A stretch of 46,281 nucleotides of DNA from Paenibacillaceae bacterium ZCTH02-B3. GTDB taxonomy: Bacteria > Bacillota > Bacilli > Paenibacillales > Paenibacillaceae. Shown here in pieces: positions 6,969 through 15,437 of the stretch. Position 1 is the first letter of the stretch, and every line of letters starts with the position of its first letter. The notes below the pieces were generated by a model. That model saw only the letters and a list, made by a program, of their open reading frames with translations. It was not told the DNA's origin and did not search any database. Location: assembly GCA_002159065.1 (NCBI GenBank), contig LZRV01000157.1, forward strand, positions 1-46,281, in the 5' to 3' direction. The position numbers were made by a program, and so were the translations under genes.

Positions 6969-8228
6969 CATGCCAAGGCCGCATTCAGCCGCAAGCTGCT
7001 GGAATGGTATCTGGCGAACCGCCGGGATCTGCCGTGGCGGCGGACGCGGGACCCTTACCACATCTGGGTGTCGGAAATCATGCTGCAGCAGACGCGGGTG
7101 GATACGGTGATTCCGTATTTCAACCGCTTCGTGGAGCGGTTTCCCACCGTCCGCGATCTGGCGGAAGCGCCCGAGGCCGAGGTGCTGAAACTGTGGGAAG
7201 GCCTCGGATATTATTCCCGCGCCCGGAATCTGCAGGCGGCCGCCCGGCAGGTGATGGAACGGCACGGCGGGCGGCTGCCGGCCGAGCGGGAAGCGCTGGC
7301 CCGCCTGAAGGGGATCGGCCCGTACACGGTGGGGGCGATTCTGAGCATTGCGTTCAACGTGCCGGAACCGGCCGTGGACGGCAATGTGATGCGGGTGCTG
7401 TCGCGGTTTTTCGGTCTGGAGGACGACGTGGCCAGGCCCGCGACCCGCGTCCGCATGGAAGCGCTGGCGCGGGAGCTCATCCCGGAGGGGCATGCGGGGG
7501 ACTTCAACCAGGGCCTGATGGAGCTGGGGGCGCTGGTGTGCACGCCCAGGGCGCCGCAATGCGCCGTATGCCCTGTGGCGGCGGAATGCGAAGCAAGGAG
7601 AAGCGGCCGGCAGGAATCGCTGCCCGTGAAGGCGAAGGCGAAAGCTCCCCGCCCGGAATACCGGCTGGCCGTTCTGGTGGAAGGCGCCGGACCGCTGGCC
7701 GGGCGCGTGCTCGTCCGGCAGCGTCCGGCGGAAGGCCTGCTTGCCCGGCTGTGGGAACTGCCCCATGTGGAGGTGCCGGACCCGGAGGTGTGGGAATCGC
7801 CCGAAGCGGCGCCGGCGTGGCTGGCCGGGGCGCTGGAGGCCGAAGGCCTGCGGATCAAGCCGAAGCGTTTCGCCGGAGAAGCGGAACATACCTTTTCCCA
7901 TCTCCGCTGGCGCATCCGGCTGTGGACGGCGGAAGCCGCGGAAGGCGGCCTGTTTTCGTCCGCCGGGACGACTCCGGCAGCCGCATCCGGGCTGCGGCTG
8001 GCGGAGACGGCCGGAGCGTCCGCCTATTCGGCCGCGCATTCGGCTGCACCTTCGGATTTACAATTGGGCTCCCGTTCGGCCGCACGTTCGGCCCAACCCG
8101 CTTTCTCCGCCGCACAGGACGGCGCCTGCACCTATAGGTGGATCACGCGGGAAGAATTCGCGGAGATGGCTTGGCCGAACGTGTTCCGCAGGCTGCTGGC
8201 GTCGTATTTTGAGGGAGAGCGGGTTTGA
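6954..8228 (+). CDS. mutY: A/G-specific adenine DNA glycosylase MutY
   Basis: A 424-residue base-excision enzyme that removes adenine opposite 8-oxoguanine. The catalytic Glu is in W-V-S-E-I-M-L-Q-Q-T-R-V, the helix-hairpin-helix is L-K-G-I-G-P-Y-T-V-G-A-I, the catalytic Asp is in V-D-G-N-V-M-R-V, and the 4Fe-4S cluster ligands are C-T-P-R-A-P-Q-C-A-V-C-P-V-A-A-E-C. A MutT-like C-terminal domain follows. Unusual: about 60 Ala/Ser/Gly-rich residues (about 325-390) interrupt that domain just before Y-R-W-I-T-R-E-E-F; the DNA there (about 7960-8120) has repeating TTCGGCC motifs. The GTG at 6954 follows AGGTGA; an upstream extension overlaps the cytochrome gene. Confidence 0.93.
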   Translation: MKKITHAKAAFSRKLLEWYLANRRDLPWRRTRDPYHIWVSEIMLQQTRVDTVIPYFNRFVERFPTVRDLAEAPEAEVLKLWEGLGYYSRARNLQAAARQVMERHGGRLPAEREALARLKGIGPYTVGAILSIAFNVPEPAVDGNVMRVLSRFFGLEDDVARPATRVRMEALARELIPEGHAGDFNQGLMELGALVCTPRAPQCAVCPVAAECEARRSGRQESLPVKAKAKAPRPEYRLAVLVEGAGPLAGRVLVRQRPAEGLLARLWELPHVEVPDPEVWESPEAAPAWLAGALEAEGLRIKPKRFAGEAEHTFSHLRWRIRLWTAEAAEGGLFSSAGTTPAAASGLRLAETAGASAYSAAHSAAPSDLQLGSRSAARSAQPAFSAAQDGACTYRWITREEFAEMAWPNVFRRLLASYFEGERV

Positions 8229-8332
8229 GAGGAACAGCGTATTTGGAAAGATCGTGCTTGACGGACACGGGTGACGCTGCAGCGTGGTGTGGCGGGTCAT
8301 GGGCGATTCGCGGGCCGGCATGGATTTGCGGC

Positions 8333-8363
8333 AAAAATGAAAAATGCCCGGCTTACGCCGGGC
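8333..8363 (-). terminator. Intrinsic terminator after sodA
   Basis: GCCCGGC/GCCGGGC with a TTAC loop, followed on the minus strand by ATTTTTCATTTTT. It lies 19 bases after the sodA stop and may also slow mutY transcripts from the other side. Confidence 0.85.
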
Positions 8364-8381
8364 GCGGGGCGCATCCCCGGA

Positions 8382-8999
<618 letters not shown>

Positions 9000-9089
9000 C
9001 ACGGTTACCTCCTCGAATCGGAATTTCGGGACTGCCATCCATGAAGCGCCGCCGGCTCGGCGCGCGCTATGTACTGTCATCCCGCTACT

Positions 9090-9118
9090 ATTATTGTCCA
9101 CTTTCCATAATAAATCAA
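9090..9118 (-). promoter_or_regulatory. Probable sodA promoter
   Basis: On the minus strand TTGATT (9113-9118) and AATAAT (9090-9095) are 17 bases apart in an A/T-rich pocket. The predicted start is about 85 bases before the sodA ATG. Confidence 0.5.
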
Positions 9119-9385
9119 CAATTTAGTTTGTTTATTCCCCCGTCCTCCCCCAGAACCGGGAATACCGGGTTCAACCGACAAAAAACGCCAGCATCGGAGG
9201 CATAAGGCCGCGAAATTCGATGCCATCTCCGCAATAAAGTGGGTTTTTCGGCGGTTTTTTGCGTCTCACGCTTTTTCCTGGGCGAATATCGCCGTGAAAG
9301 CGGGGAAGATTTTTTCGCAAGTTTGTCGTAAAATTAAAAATGCTTTTTTCGGCTTGTCCAATTCCCGGCCCAAGGAGATGACTTC
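9119..9385. other. Intergenic region between sodA and the GNAT gene
   Basis: No gene is supported. GCATCG at about 9192 can pair with CGATGC at about 9218, giving a modest hairpin. Several T runs follow (9243-9263 and 9311-9317). A -10-like TAAAAT occurs near 9331 before the GNAT gene, without a convincing -35. Confidence 0.4.
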
Positions 9386-9808
9386 ATGCTCGTTCGTCCC
9401 ATTCAACTCGCGGATTACCTGTCCGTGGAAGCGCTGCTGGAGACGGCGCTGTGCGGCGAATGCTTCGAGGAGACCCGAGAAGCGCTGATCCGCCAGCTCT
9501 CCATGGACAGCGAACTGGTGCAGGTGGCGGAAAAGGATGGCAGGATCGTCGGATTGTTGATCGGGACGATAGAGGGCAAGCAGGGATTCGTGTACCGCAT
9601 TTGCGTGCATGAGGACTACCGCCGGCAGGGCGTCGGCGGCGCGTTGATCCGGGCGGTGGGCGCCCGTTTCCGCAGCCGCAATGTCCGCGAGGTCGTGGCC
9701 GTGGTGGACGGCCATCGCCGGCATATCGCCCCGTTTTTCGAATCGGTCGGCCTCGCGCCGGTGGAACTTGCCGAAAGTTCCCGCCAGCTCGCCATTGCGG
9801 CGGGATGA
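9386..9808 (+). CDS. GNAT family N-acetyltransferase
   Basis: A 140-residue single-domain acetyltransferase. Motif A, which binds acetyl-CoA pyrophosphate, is I-C-V-H-E-D-Y-R-R-Q-G-V-G-G-A-L-I. The segment after it (V-V-A-V-V-D-G-H-R-R-H-I-A-P-F-F-E-S-V-G-L) is the usual motif B. The ATG at 9386 follows AAGGAG. It is not in an evident operon; signal peptidase I follows after 130 bases. Acceptor substrate is unknown. Confidence 0.85.
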   Translation: MLVRPIQLADYLSVEALLETALCGECFEETREALIRQLSMDSELVQVAEKDGRIVGLLIGTIEGKQGFVYRICVHEDYRRQGVGGALIRAVGARFRSRNVREVVAVVDGHRRHIAPFFESVGLAPVELAESSRQLAIAAG

Positions 9809-9939
9809 GAAAGAGATCGATGGCGGACCGCATTTTCCAAAGCATGTCGGAAGGCCGTAAAGACGCCGTTCGGTTGCGTTCGGCCTGAAGATATGCTTTT
9901 CTATTTGTGACAGAAATATTCCGCATTGGGGAATGTGCC

Positions 9940-10536
9940 ATGCCCAGATTCACGGCCGATGCGGAGAAGTCCGGCGACGTGCGGAGACACCGGGGCCGGC
10001 GGAACCGTACAGCCTGGCTCAAGGGATTCGGAAGACGCGTTCTCATCCTTGCCATCGCGGCGGCCGCCGCGCTTTTTGTGCGCGTGTACGTGATGCATTT
10101 TGCGGTGGTCCGCGGGATTTCCATGGAGCCGACGCTGCACGAGGGCGAATGGTTGCTCGTCAACAAGATCGTTTACGCATTCGGGGAGCCCGGGAGGGGC
10201 GACATCGTCATCCTGCGAAATCCGTCGGAACTTCCGGACAGCCCGGAGCTGATCGTCAAGCGCATCGTCGGGGAACCGGGGGACACGCTGGAGATACGGG
10301 ACGGCCGCCTGTACGTGGACGGCGTGCGGCTGATCGAACCCTACACGGACGCCGAGATCGCGGGTGTCGGCATGGCTCCGGTGCGGATTGGCGGCGGACA
10401 CTATTTCGTAATGGGGGACAACCGCCGACTGGCGGCCAGCATGGACAGCCGGTCGTTCCAGGCCGTGGAGAAGGAACGGATCGTCGGCAAGGCGGAGCTG
10501 GTCATCTGGCCGATCCCGGGCTGGAGACGGCTGTAG
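9940..10536 (+). CDS. Type I signal peptidase
   Basis: A 198-residue membrane protease that cleaves Sec and Tat signal peptides on the outer face. A basic N-terminus is followed by one transmembrane helix (V-L-I-L-A-I-A-A-A-A-A-L-F-V-R). The catalytic Ser61 is in V-R-G-I-S-M-E-P-T-L and the general base Lys107 in V-K-R-I-V-G-E-P-G-D. Box E, V-M-G-D-N-R-R-L-A-A-S-M-D-S-R, follows. In this box the usual N-S-x-D-S-R is changed to L-A-A-S-M-D-S-R, as in some Bacillales paralogues. The ATG at 9940 is preferred; a GTG at 9907 is also possible and neither has a strong ribosome site. Confidence 0.9.
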   Translation: MPRFTADAEKSGDVRRHRGRRNRTAWLKGFGRRVLILAIAAAAALFVRVYVMHFAVVRGISMEPTLHEGEWLLVNKIVYAFGEPGRGDIVILRNPSELPDSPELIVKRIVGEPGDTLEIRDGRLYVDGVRLIEPYTDAEIAGVGMAPVRIGGGHYFVMGDNRRLAASMDSRSFQAVEKERIVGKAELVIWPIPGWRRL

Positions 10537-10681
10537 GGGACGGTCCCGCCGGGATGACTTACGGGACGGTCTCCAAGAGAGGCTTTCACAGGCGCCGAAT
10601 GGGAGCGCCGGCGGGTTCAAGCCGAGCGGGACCGGCCGCGGGGAAGCGGCTGATCGGCAGTAAGGAGGGCGGCGCCGCGGG

Positions 10682-11116
10682 ATGAAGGAAGTGACCATCT
10701 ACACGGACGGCGCCTGTTCGGGCAATCCGGGGCCCGGAGGCTGGGGCGCCGTGCTGATCTACGGGAACCGGCGGAAGGAAATTTCCGGAGCGGAAGCGTC
10801 GACCACCAACAACCGGATGGAGCTGACGGCGGCGGTGGAGGCGCTGGGCCGGCTGAAGGAGCCCTGCCGGGTGAAGCTGTACAGCGATTCCGCCTATCTT
10901 GTCAACGGCCTGCGCCAGGGCTGGCTGGACAAATGGGTGCGGAACGGCTGGCGCACGAGCCGCGGGCGGCCGGTGGAAAACCGGGATTTGTGGGAAAGGC
11001 TGCACGGGCTGCTGAACGTGCATGAAGTGGAATTCGTCAAGGTGAAAGGCCACGCCGACGACGAACTCAACAATCATTGCGACCGGCTGGCGCGCGAGGC
11101 GATCGCCAGGCTTTAG
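10682..11116 (+). CDS. rnhA: Ribonuclease HI
   Basis: A 144-residue endonuclease that degrades the RNA of RNA-DNA hybrids. The active-site acids are Asp9 (I-Y-T-D-G-A-C), Glu47 (N-N-R-M-E-L), Asp69 (Y-S-D-S-A-Y) and Asp134, with His124 in V-K-G-H-A-D-D. A basic handle (W-V-R-N-G-W-R-T-S-R-G-R) like that of E. coli RNase HI is present. AAGGAGG lies 13 bases before the ATG, a long spacing. The stop is 26 bases before the start of queG. Confidence 0.94.
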   Translation: MKEVTIYTDGACSGNPGPGGWGAVLIYGNRRKEISGAEASTTNNRMELTAAVEALGRLKEPCRVKLYSDSAYLVNGLRQGWLDKWVRNGWRTSRGRPVENRDLWERLHGLLNVHEVEFVKVKGHADDELNNHCDRLAREAIARL

Positions 11117-11142
11117 CCGGACGCAAGCGGGGAGGGACGCGG

Positions 11143-12540
11143 ATGGCCGAAGCGGCCGGCGGACGGTACGCCGAGCGGGACGACGGTTTCTGGCGGCGGC
11201 TCAAGGAAGAGATGAAATCCGCCGCGCCTTCCCTCGGGATTGACAAAATCGGCGTCGCTTCGGCGGAACCGTTCCGCGAATTGAAAGAGAGACTGGCGCG
11301 CCGCAGGGAACTGGGGCGCGATTCCGGCTTCGAGGAGCCGGATTTGGACAAGCGCACCGATCCGGCGCGCGTGTTTCCGGAAGCCCGCTCCATCATCGCC
11401 GTGGCCGTCGCGTATCCGGCGAAGCTGCGCGGCGCTCCGGCATCGGCGCCCGGCGCGCGGCGGGGGATTTTTTCCCGGTCGTCCTGGGGCGAGGATTACC
11501 ACCGCGTCGTCGGACGAAGGTTGGAGCGCCTTGCGGGATGGCTGGCGGAGCGGGTGCCGGAGACGCGGACCCTGGCGATGACCGACACCGGCGCCCTGGT
11601 GGACCGGGCCGTGGCGGAGCGGGCGGGGATCGGCTGGAGCGGCAAAAACTGCTCCATCATCACCCCGGAGTTCGGCTCCTGGGTGTACCTGGGCGAGCTG
11701 ATCACCAATTTGCCCCTGCCGCCGGACCGGCCGATCGAGGACGCGTGCGGGTCGTGCGCCCGCTGCCTGGAAGCGTGTCCGACGGGGGCGCTGGTCGGCC
11801 CGGGCGAACTGGATTCGCGCCGCTGCATTTCGTGGCTGACGCAGTCGAAGGACGCGATTGACGAGCCGCTCATGGAGAAAATGGGCAACCGCCTGTACGG
11901 CTGCGATACCTGCCAGGTGGTCTGCCCTTACAATCGCGGGCTGGACGCGCGGCATCACGAAGAATTTTGGCCCGATCCGGAAATCGTCAAGCCTCTGCTT
12001 CGCCCGATTCTGGCGATGGGCAACCGTGAATTCAAGGAAAAGTTCGGCCGCAGCGCGGGGGCCTGGCGGGGCCGCAAACCGATCCAGCGCAACGCGCTGA
12101 TCGCCCTCGGGCATTTTCGCGACCGGGAATCGGCGCCGGATGTCGTCCGTGTGCTCCGGGAAGACCCGCGGCCGGTGCTGCGGATGACCGCGGCCTGGGC
12201 GTTGGGCCGGATCGGCGGCGCCGAAGCGGAGGCGGCCCTGCGGGAAGCGGCGGCCGGCGACGCGGAACCGGAGGTGCGGGCGGCCGCGCGGCGGGCGCTC
12301 GGCCGGCTGGCGCAGGCGCCGGCCTCGGGCCGGGAACGGGCGGAAGAAGACCGGGAAAGGTCGAAGGAAGCCCGACAGACGGAAGAAGTCCGGGAACCGG
12401 ATGAGGCCCGGGAAAGGACGCAGGAGGCCCAAGAACAGGCGGAAGAAGTCCGGGAACATTCGGAGAAAGCCCATGGGCAAATGGAAAAAGTCCAATTACG
12501 GTGGGAGGCCGCGGCGGAAAAAGGAGGGCGCGTTCCGTGA
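11143..12540 (+). CDS. queG: Epoxyqueuosine reductase with extended C-terminal tail
   Basis: A 465-residue cobalamin- and iron-sulfur-dependent enzyme for the last step of queuosine synthesis in tRNA. The conserved M-T-D-T-G-A-L-V-D-R and G-W-S-G-K-N precede two 4Fe-4S motifs: C-x2-C-x2-C-x3-C from Cys202 and C-x2-C-x3-C from Cys254. HEAT-like repeats cover about residues 330-390. A 70-residue Glu/Arg-rich tail follows that Bacillus QueG (386 residues) lacks. It is coded by DNA in which CGGAAGAAGTCCGGGAAC occurs twice 60 bases apart, and it is predicted to be helical or coiled-coil. The ATG at 11143 follows GGGGAGGG. The stop overlaps the start of ogt. Confidence 0.92.
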   Translation: MAEAAGGRYAERDDGFWRRLKEEMKSAAPSLGIDKIGVASAEPFRELKERLARRRELGRDSGFEEPDLDKRTDPARVFPEARSIIAVAVAYPAKLRGAPASAPGARRGIFSRSSWGEDYHRVVGRRLERLAGWLAERVPETRTLAMTDTGALVDRAVAERAGIGWSGKNCSIITPEFGSWVYLGELITNLPLPPDRPIEDACGSCARCLEACPTGALVGPGELDSRRCISWLTQSKDAIDEPLMEKMGNRLYGCDTCQVVCPYNRGLDARHHEEFWPDPEIVKPLLRPILAMGNREFKEKFGRSAGAWRGRKPIQRNALIALGHFRDRESAPDVVRVLREDPRPVLRMTAAWALGRIGGAEAEAALREAAAGDAEPEVRAAARRALGRLAQAPASGRERAEEDRERSKEARQTEEVREPDEARERTQEAQEQAEEVREHSEKAHGQMEKVQLRWEAAAEKGGRVP

Positions 12541-13163
12541 CGGAAAGAACCATAAAACCTGACGGACAGGCCGACGGACAAGTCCGGGATGACGACCGGC
12601 TGTACTGGCGGGAAACGGCTTCCCCCCTTGGGACGCTGACGCTGGTCGCGTCGGAACGGGGACTGTGCAGCGTGGAGTTTGGCGCCTTCGCGGATGTCGC
12701 CGGCCGGCTGGCCGAGTGGGCCGGGCGGTGGTGGCGGGAGCCCGTGCTGGCGCCGGCGCCGGAAGGCCACCCGCTGCTTGCGGCGGCGCAACGCCAGCTG
12801 GACGCTTATTTCCGCGGCGAGCTGACCGCCTTCACGATTCCCCTGGACCTGCGCGGGACGCCGTTCCAGCTGAAGGTGTGGGAAGCCTTGTGCCGCGTGC
12901 CTTACGGGGCAACGGCGTCCTACGGCGAAATCGCCGCCGCCGTCGGCCGGCCCAAGGCGTCGCGGGCCGTAGGAGGGGCCAACAACCGCAACCCCGTGCC
13001 GATCATCGTGCCGTGCCACCGGATCATCGGCGCCGACGGATCGCTCGTCGGCTACGGCGGCGGGCTGTGGATCAAGGAGCATTTGCTGGCCCTGGAAGGA
13101 GCCTTGCCGATTTCCTCCGCGCGGCCTTCGGCGGAGAAACCCGCCGCCGCGGCAGGGGCTTGA
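12537..13163 (+). CDS. ogt: Methylated-DNA--[protein]-cysteine S-methyltransferase
   Basis: A 208-residue suicide repair protein that takes the alkyl group from O6-methylguanine. The acceptor cysteine lies in I-V-P-C-H-R-I-I, preceded by the recognition helix with S-Y-G-E-I-A-A-A-V-G-R-P-K-A-S-R-A-V-G. The DNA-binding F-Q-L-K-V-W-E-A-L segment is also present. The GTG start at 12537 overlaps the queG stop (GTGA) and has AAGGAGG seven bases upstream, so translation is coupled. A short Ala/Pro-rich tail ends the protein. Confidence 0.94.
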   Translation: MTERTIKPDGQADGQVRDDDRLYWRETASPLGTLTLVASERGLCSVEFGAFADVAGRLAEWAGRWWREPVLAPAPEGHPLLAAAQRQLDAYFRGELTAFTIPLDLRGTPFQLKVWEALCRVPYGATASYGEIAAAVGRPKASRAVGGANNRNPVPIIVPCHRIIGADGSLVGYGGGLWIKEHLLALEGALPISSARPSAEKPAAAAGA

Positions 13164-13238
13164 AACAAGGAATTCGGTCCGCTGCGGCGAATCGATATTT
13201 CGACAGCGGCCATCTCGACAGACGGGGTGGGAACGGCC

Positions 13239-14255
13239 ATGCGACTTGTGGACATTGAATCGGTGGAACCTGGACAGGTGCTGGGCAAAACCATCTATTC
13301 TTCCAACGGCACCGTCATGCTGGCGCAGGGCGTGCAGCTGACGGTCTACATGATCAGCCAGCTCAAGCGCCTCGGCGTGACCATGCTCTACATCAAGGAT
13401 CCGAACTTTGAGGACGTGTCCGTGGAAGACCCCTTGTCCGACGAGACGAAGCAGATGGTCATCCGCCAGCTGTCGGAGACGTTCGATTCGCTCCGGTCGG
13501 GCAAGCCGTTCAGCGCGAAGGCGATTTCCAATGCCGTCGACCAGCTGCTCATGGACATCATGGAAAACCAGGACGTGCAGCTCCATCTGTCCGACATCCG
13601 CACCCACGACAACGCCGCCTATCTGCACGCCATCAACGTGTGCGCCGCGTCCGTGATGATCGGCCTGAACCTGGGCTACAACATGCAGCAGCTCAAGGAA
13701 CTGGCCATCGGAGCGCTGCTCCACGACATCGGCAAAATCGACGCTCCCGACGACGAGGAAGGCAGGCACCACCACACCTGGCGCGGGTTCGAAACGCTGA
13801 AGAACAATCATGAATTCAGCCTGCTCATTGCCCATGTCGCGCTTCAGCACCACGAGCACGTCGACGGCTCCGGGCAGCCGCGCGGGCTCGCCAGCGACCA
13901 GATCCACCCGTACGCCAAGATCACGGCGGTTGCCAATACCTACGACAACCTGCTGCATCCGGCGGACGGCGGGCGCGTCCTGCCCCATGAAGCGGTGGAG
14001 ACGCTGAACGCGATGTCCGGCACGAAACTGGACCACGAAATCCTGGTGCAGTTCAACCGCTTCGTGTCCATTTATCCCAACGGGATATCCGTTCGCCTGT
14101 CGAACCGCCAGACCGGCGTGGTCGTCGGCCAGCACCGCGGCCTGCCCTGCCGGCCCGTCGTGCGGGTGCTGGCGAGGGAAGATGGCGACGTCCGGGCGGA
14201 GGAAATCGACCTGGCCCGCCATCCGACGCTGTTCATCGAAGCGGTGCTCAGCTGA
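13239..14255 (+). CDS. HD-GYP domain protein, probable cyclic-di-GMP phosphodiesterase
   Basis: A 338-residue cytoplasmic signalling protein. The N-terminal 110 residues resemble the DUF3391-like region often preceding HD-GYP (V-D-I-E-S-V-E-P-G-Q-V-L-G-K-T-I-Y). The domain has H-D-N-A-A-Y-L-H, the metal-binding L-L-H-D-I-G-K-I, and H-H-E-H-V-D-G-S-G-Q-P-R-G-L. The hallmark G-Y-P is G-Q-P here, while the metal-binding His and Asp remain, so activity is likely but not certain. The ATG at 13239 was chosen over a GTG four codons upstream; the ribosome site is weak. It stands alone before the yneF-folE unit. Confidence 0.85.
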   Translation: MRLVDIESVEPGQVLGKTIYSSNGTVMLAQGVQLTVYMISQLKRLGVTMLYIKDPNFEDVSVEDPLSDETKQMVIRQLSETFDSLRSGKPFSAKAISNAVDQLLMDIMENQDVQLHLSDIRTHDNAAYLHAINVCAASVMIGLNLGYNMQQLKELAIGALLHDIGKIDAPDDEEGRHHHTWRGFETLKNNHEFSLLIAHVALQHHEHVDGSGQPRGLASDQIHPYAKITAVANTYDNLLHPADGGRVLPHEAVETLNAMSGTKLDHEILVQFNRFVSIYPNGISVRLSNRQTGVVVGQHRGLPCRPVVRVLAREDGDVRAEEIDLARHPTLFIEAVLS

Positions 14256-14401
14256 CTCTGCGGGATGTGCGGGTTGTGCAACGGCTTGTGATGCCGGTTA
14301 TCCTTCCGGTCACGCTCCTCTCGAGACGAGCTCTTATTGTTTGTAAATTTCCCTTATGGCGTCTTCAAATGCCGGCATTTCGCGAAACGTCCCCGGAGCG
14401 A

Positions 14402-14431
14402 TTGCGGGACCCGGGAAAAACGTGGTATGAT
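14402..14431 (+). promoter_or_regulatory. Promoter for yneF-folE
   Basis: TTGCGG (14402-14407) and TATGAT (14426-14431) are 18 bases apart. The predicted start near 14438 is at the foot of a terminator-like hairpin. Confidence 0.5.
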
Positions 14432-14438
14432 GATTAGC

Positions 14439-14480
14439 AGCCCCGCGGACGGCGGCCTGTCGCGCGGGGCTTTATTCTTA
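14439..14480 (+). terminator. Terminator-like hairpin at the 5' end of the yneF leader
   Basis: AGCCCCGCG (14439-14447) pairs with CGCGGGGCT (14463-14471) across a 15-base loop, followed by TTATTCTTA. Because it begins at the predicted transcription start, it could act as an attenuator or as a 5' stabilising hairpin. It may also end read-through from the HD-GYP gene. Confidence 0.55.
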
Positions 14481-14498
14481 CGGCGGAGGGATGCGCGC

Positions 14499-14732
14499 GT
14501 GAATGCGTGGGATATCGTCATTCCGGTCGTGACGCTCGTCGTCGGTTTCGTGGCCGGATTTGCCGGAGGCGTTTTCTATTTGCGCAGCCAGATCGCCAAA
14601 ATGCAAAAAGACCCCGAGGCGCTGGCGAAAATGGCCAAACAGATGGGGTACAATCTGAACCGGCAGCAATTGCAGCAGGCGCAGCAGATGCTCAAGAAAC
14701 AGGCGCAGCCCAAGAAGCGCTCGCGCCGGTAG
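14499..14732 (+). CDS. yneF: YneF family (UPF0154) membrane protein
   Basis: A 77-residue protein with one N-terminal transmembrane helix ([19 protein letters not shown]) and a cytoplasmic basic tail. The [14 protein letters not shown] segment matches the conserved part of UPF0154. The GTG at 14499 follows GGAGGG by eight bases. Its stop TAG overlaps the ribosome site of folE (TAGGAGGTG), so the pair is translationally coupled. Function is unknown in the family. Confidence 0.85.
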   Translation: MNAWDIVIPVVTLVVGFVAGFAGGVFYLRSQIAKMQKDPEALAKMAKQMGYNLNRQQLQQAQQMLKKQAQPKKRSRR

Positions 14733-14746
14733 GAGGTGCGGACGGA

Positions 14747-15340
14747 TTGTCGGGAATCAAGGAATACCGCAACGGATCGATTGAACGCCACCGGGGCGAG
14801 CTCGAGCTGCATATCCGCGAAATTCTCCGCCTGGTCGGGGAAGACCCGGAACGGGAAGGGCTGCGGGACACCCCGTCGCGTGTGGTGAACTGGTACGCCG
14901 AGATGCTTTCCGGCTACGGGGTGGACCCGCGGGACGTGCTGGGCGACACGTTTGACGAGCGGCACGAGGAATTGGTGATCGTCAAGGACATCATGTACTA
15001 CAGCCTGTGCGAGCACCATCTGGTGCCGTTTTTCGGCAAGGCGCACATCGGGTACATCCCGAGCGGAAAAATCGCGGGACTCAGCAAGCTGGCCCGTCTG
15101 GTGGACGCGGTGACGAAGCGGCTGCAGGTGCAGGAACGGCTGACGTCGCAAATCGCCGACACGCTGGAGGAAGTGCTCAAGCCCCATGGCGTGATGGTCG
15201 TCGTGGAAGGGGAGCATCTGTGCATGTGCGCGCGCGGCGTGAAAAAATACGGCAGCAAAACGGTCACGTCCGCCGTGCGGGGGCAGTTCCTGCGCAGCGC
15301 GGCGGCGCGTTCGGAGTTTTTGTCGCTGATCCGGGAATGA
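14747..15340 (+). CDS. folE: GTP cyclohydrolase I
   Basis: A 197-residue enzyme that converts GTP to dihydroneopterin triphosphate, the first step of folate (and queuosine precursor) synthesis. The zinc site is Cys88 and His91 in L-C-E-H-H-L-V-P-F, with Cys159 in [16 protein letters not shown] and Q-E-R-L-T-S-Q-I are also conserved. Start: TTG at 14747, nine bases after AGGAGGT; no ATG gives a full-length protein. A strong terminator follows. Its presence a few genes after queG is noted, since FolE feeds both pathways. Confidence 0.94.
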   Translation: MSGIKEYRNGSIERHRGELELHIREILRLVGEDPEREGLRDTPSRVVNWYAEMLSGYGVDPRDVLGDTFDERHEELVIVKDIMYYSLCEHHLVPFFGKAHIGYIPSGKIAGLSKLARLVDAVTKRLQVQERLTSQIADTLEEVLKPHGVMVVVEGEHLCMCARGVKKYGSKTVTSAVRGQFLRSAAARSEFLSLIRE

Positions 15341-15350
15341 ACGAAAAAGC

Positions 15351-15397
15351 GCCCGCGCCGGCGTTTCGCGGGGCGAAACGCGGCGCGGGCCTTTTTT
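15351..15397 (+). terminator. Intrinsic terminator after folE
   Basis: GCCCGCGCC/GGCGCGGGC stacked on CGTTTCG/CGAAACG, followed by CTTTTTT. Ends folE and faces the end of fnr. Confidence 0.9.
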
Positions 15398-15437
15398 ATG
15401 TGAAATGGGGGAGACCCGATCGGACGGCCCGGCCCAA

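Noticed and set aside
11955-14222. A 755-codon open frame on the minus strand
   Set aside because: It lies opposite queG, ogt and the HD-GYP gene, reads as His/Arg/Val-rich text with no domain, and is a product of high GC at third positions.
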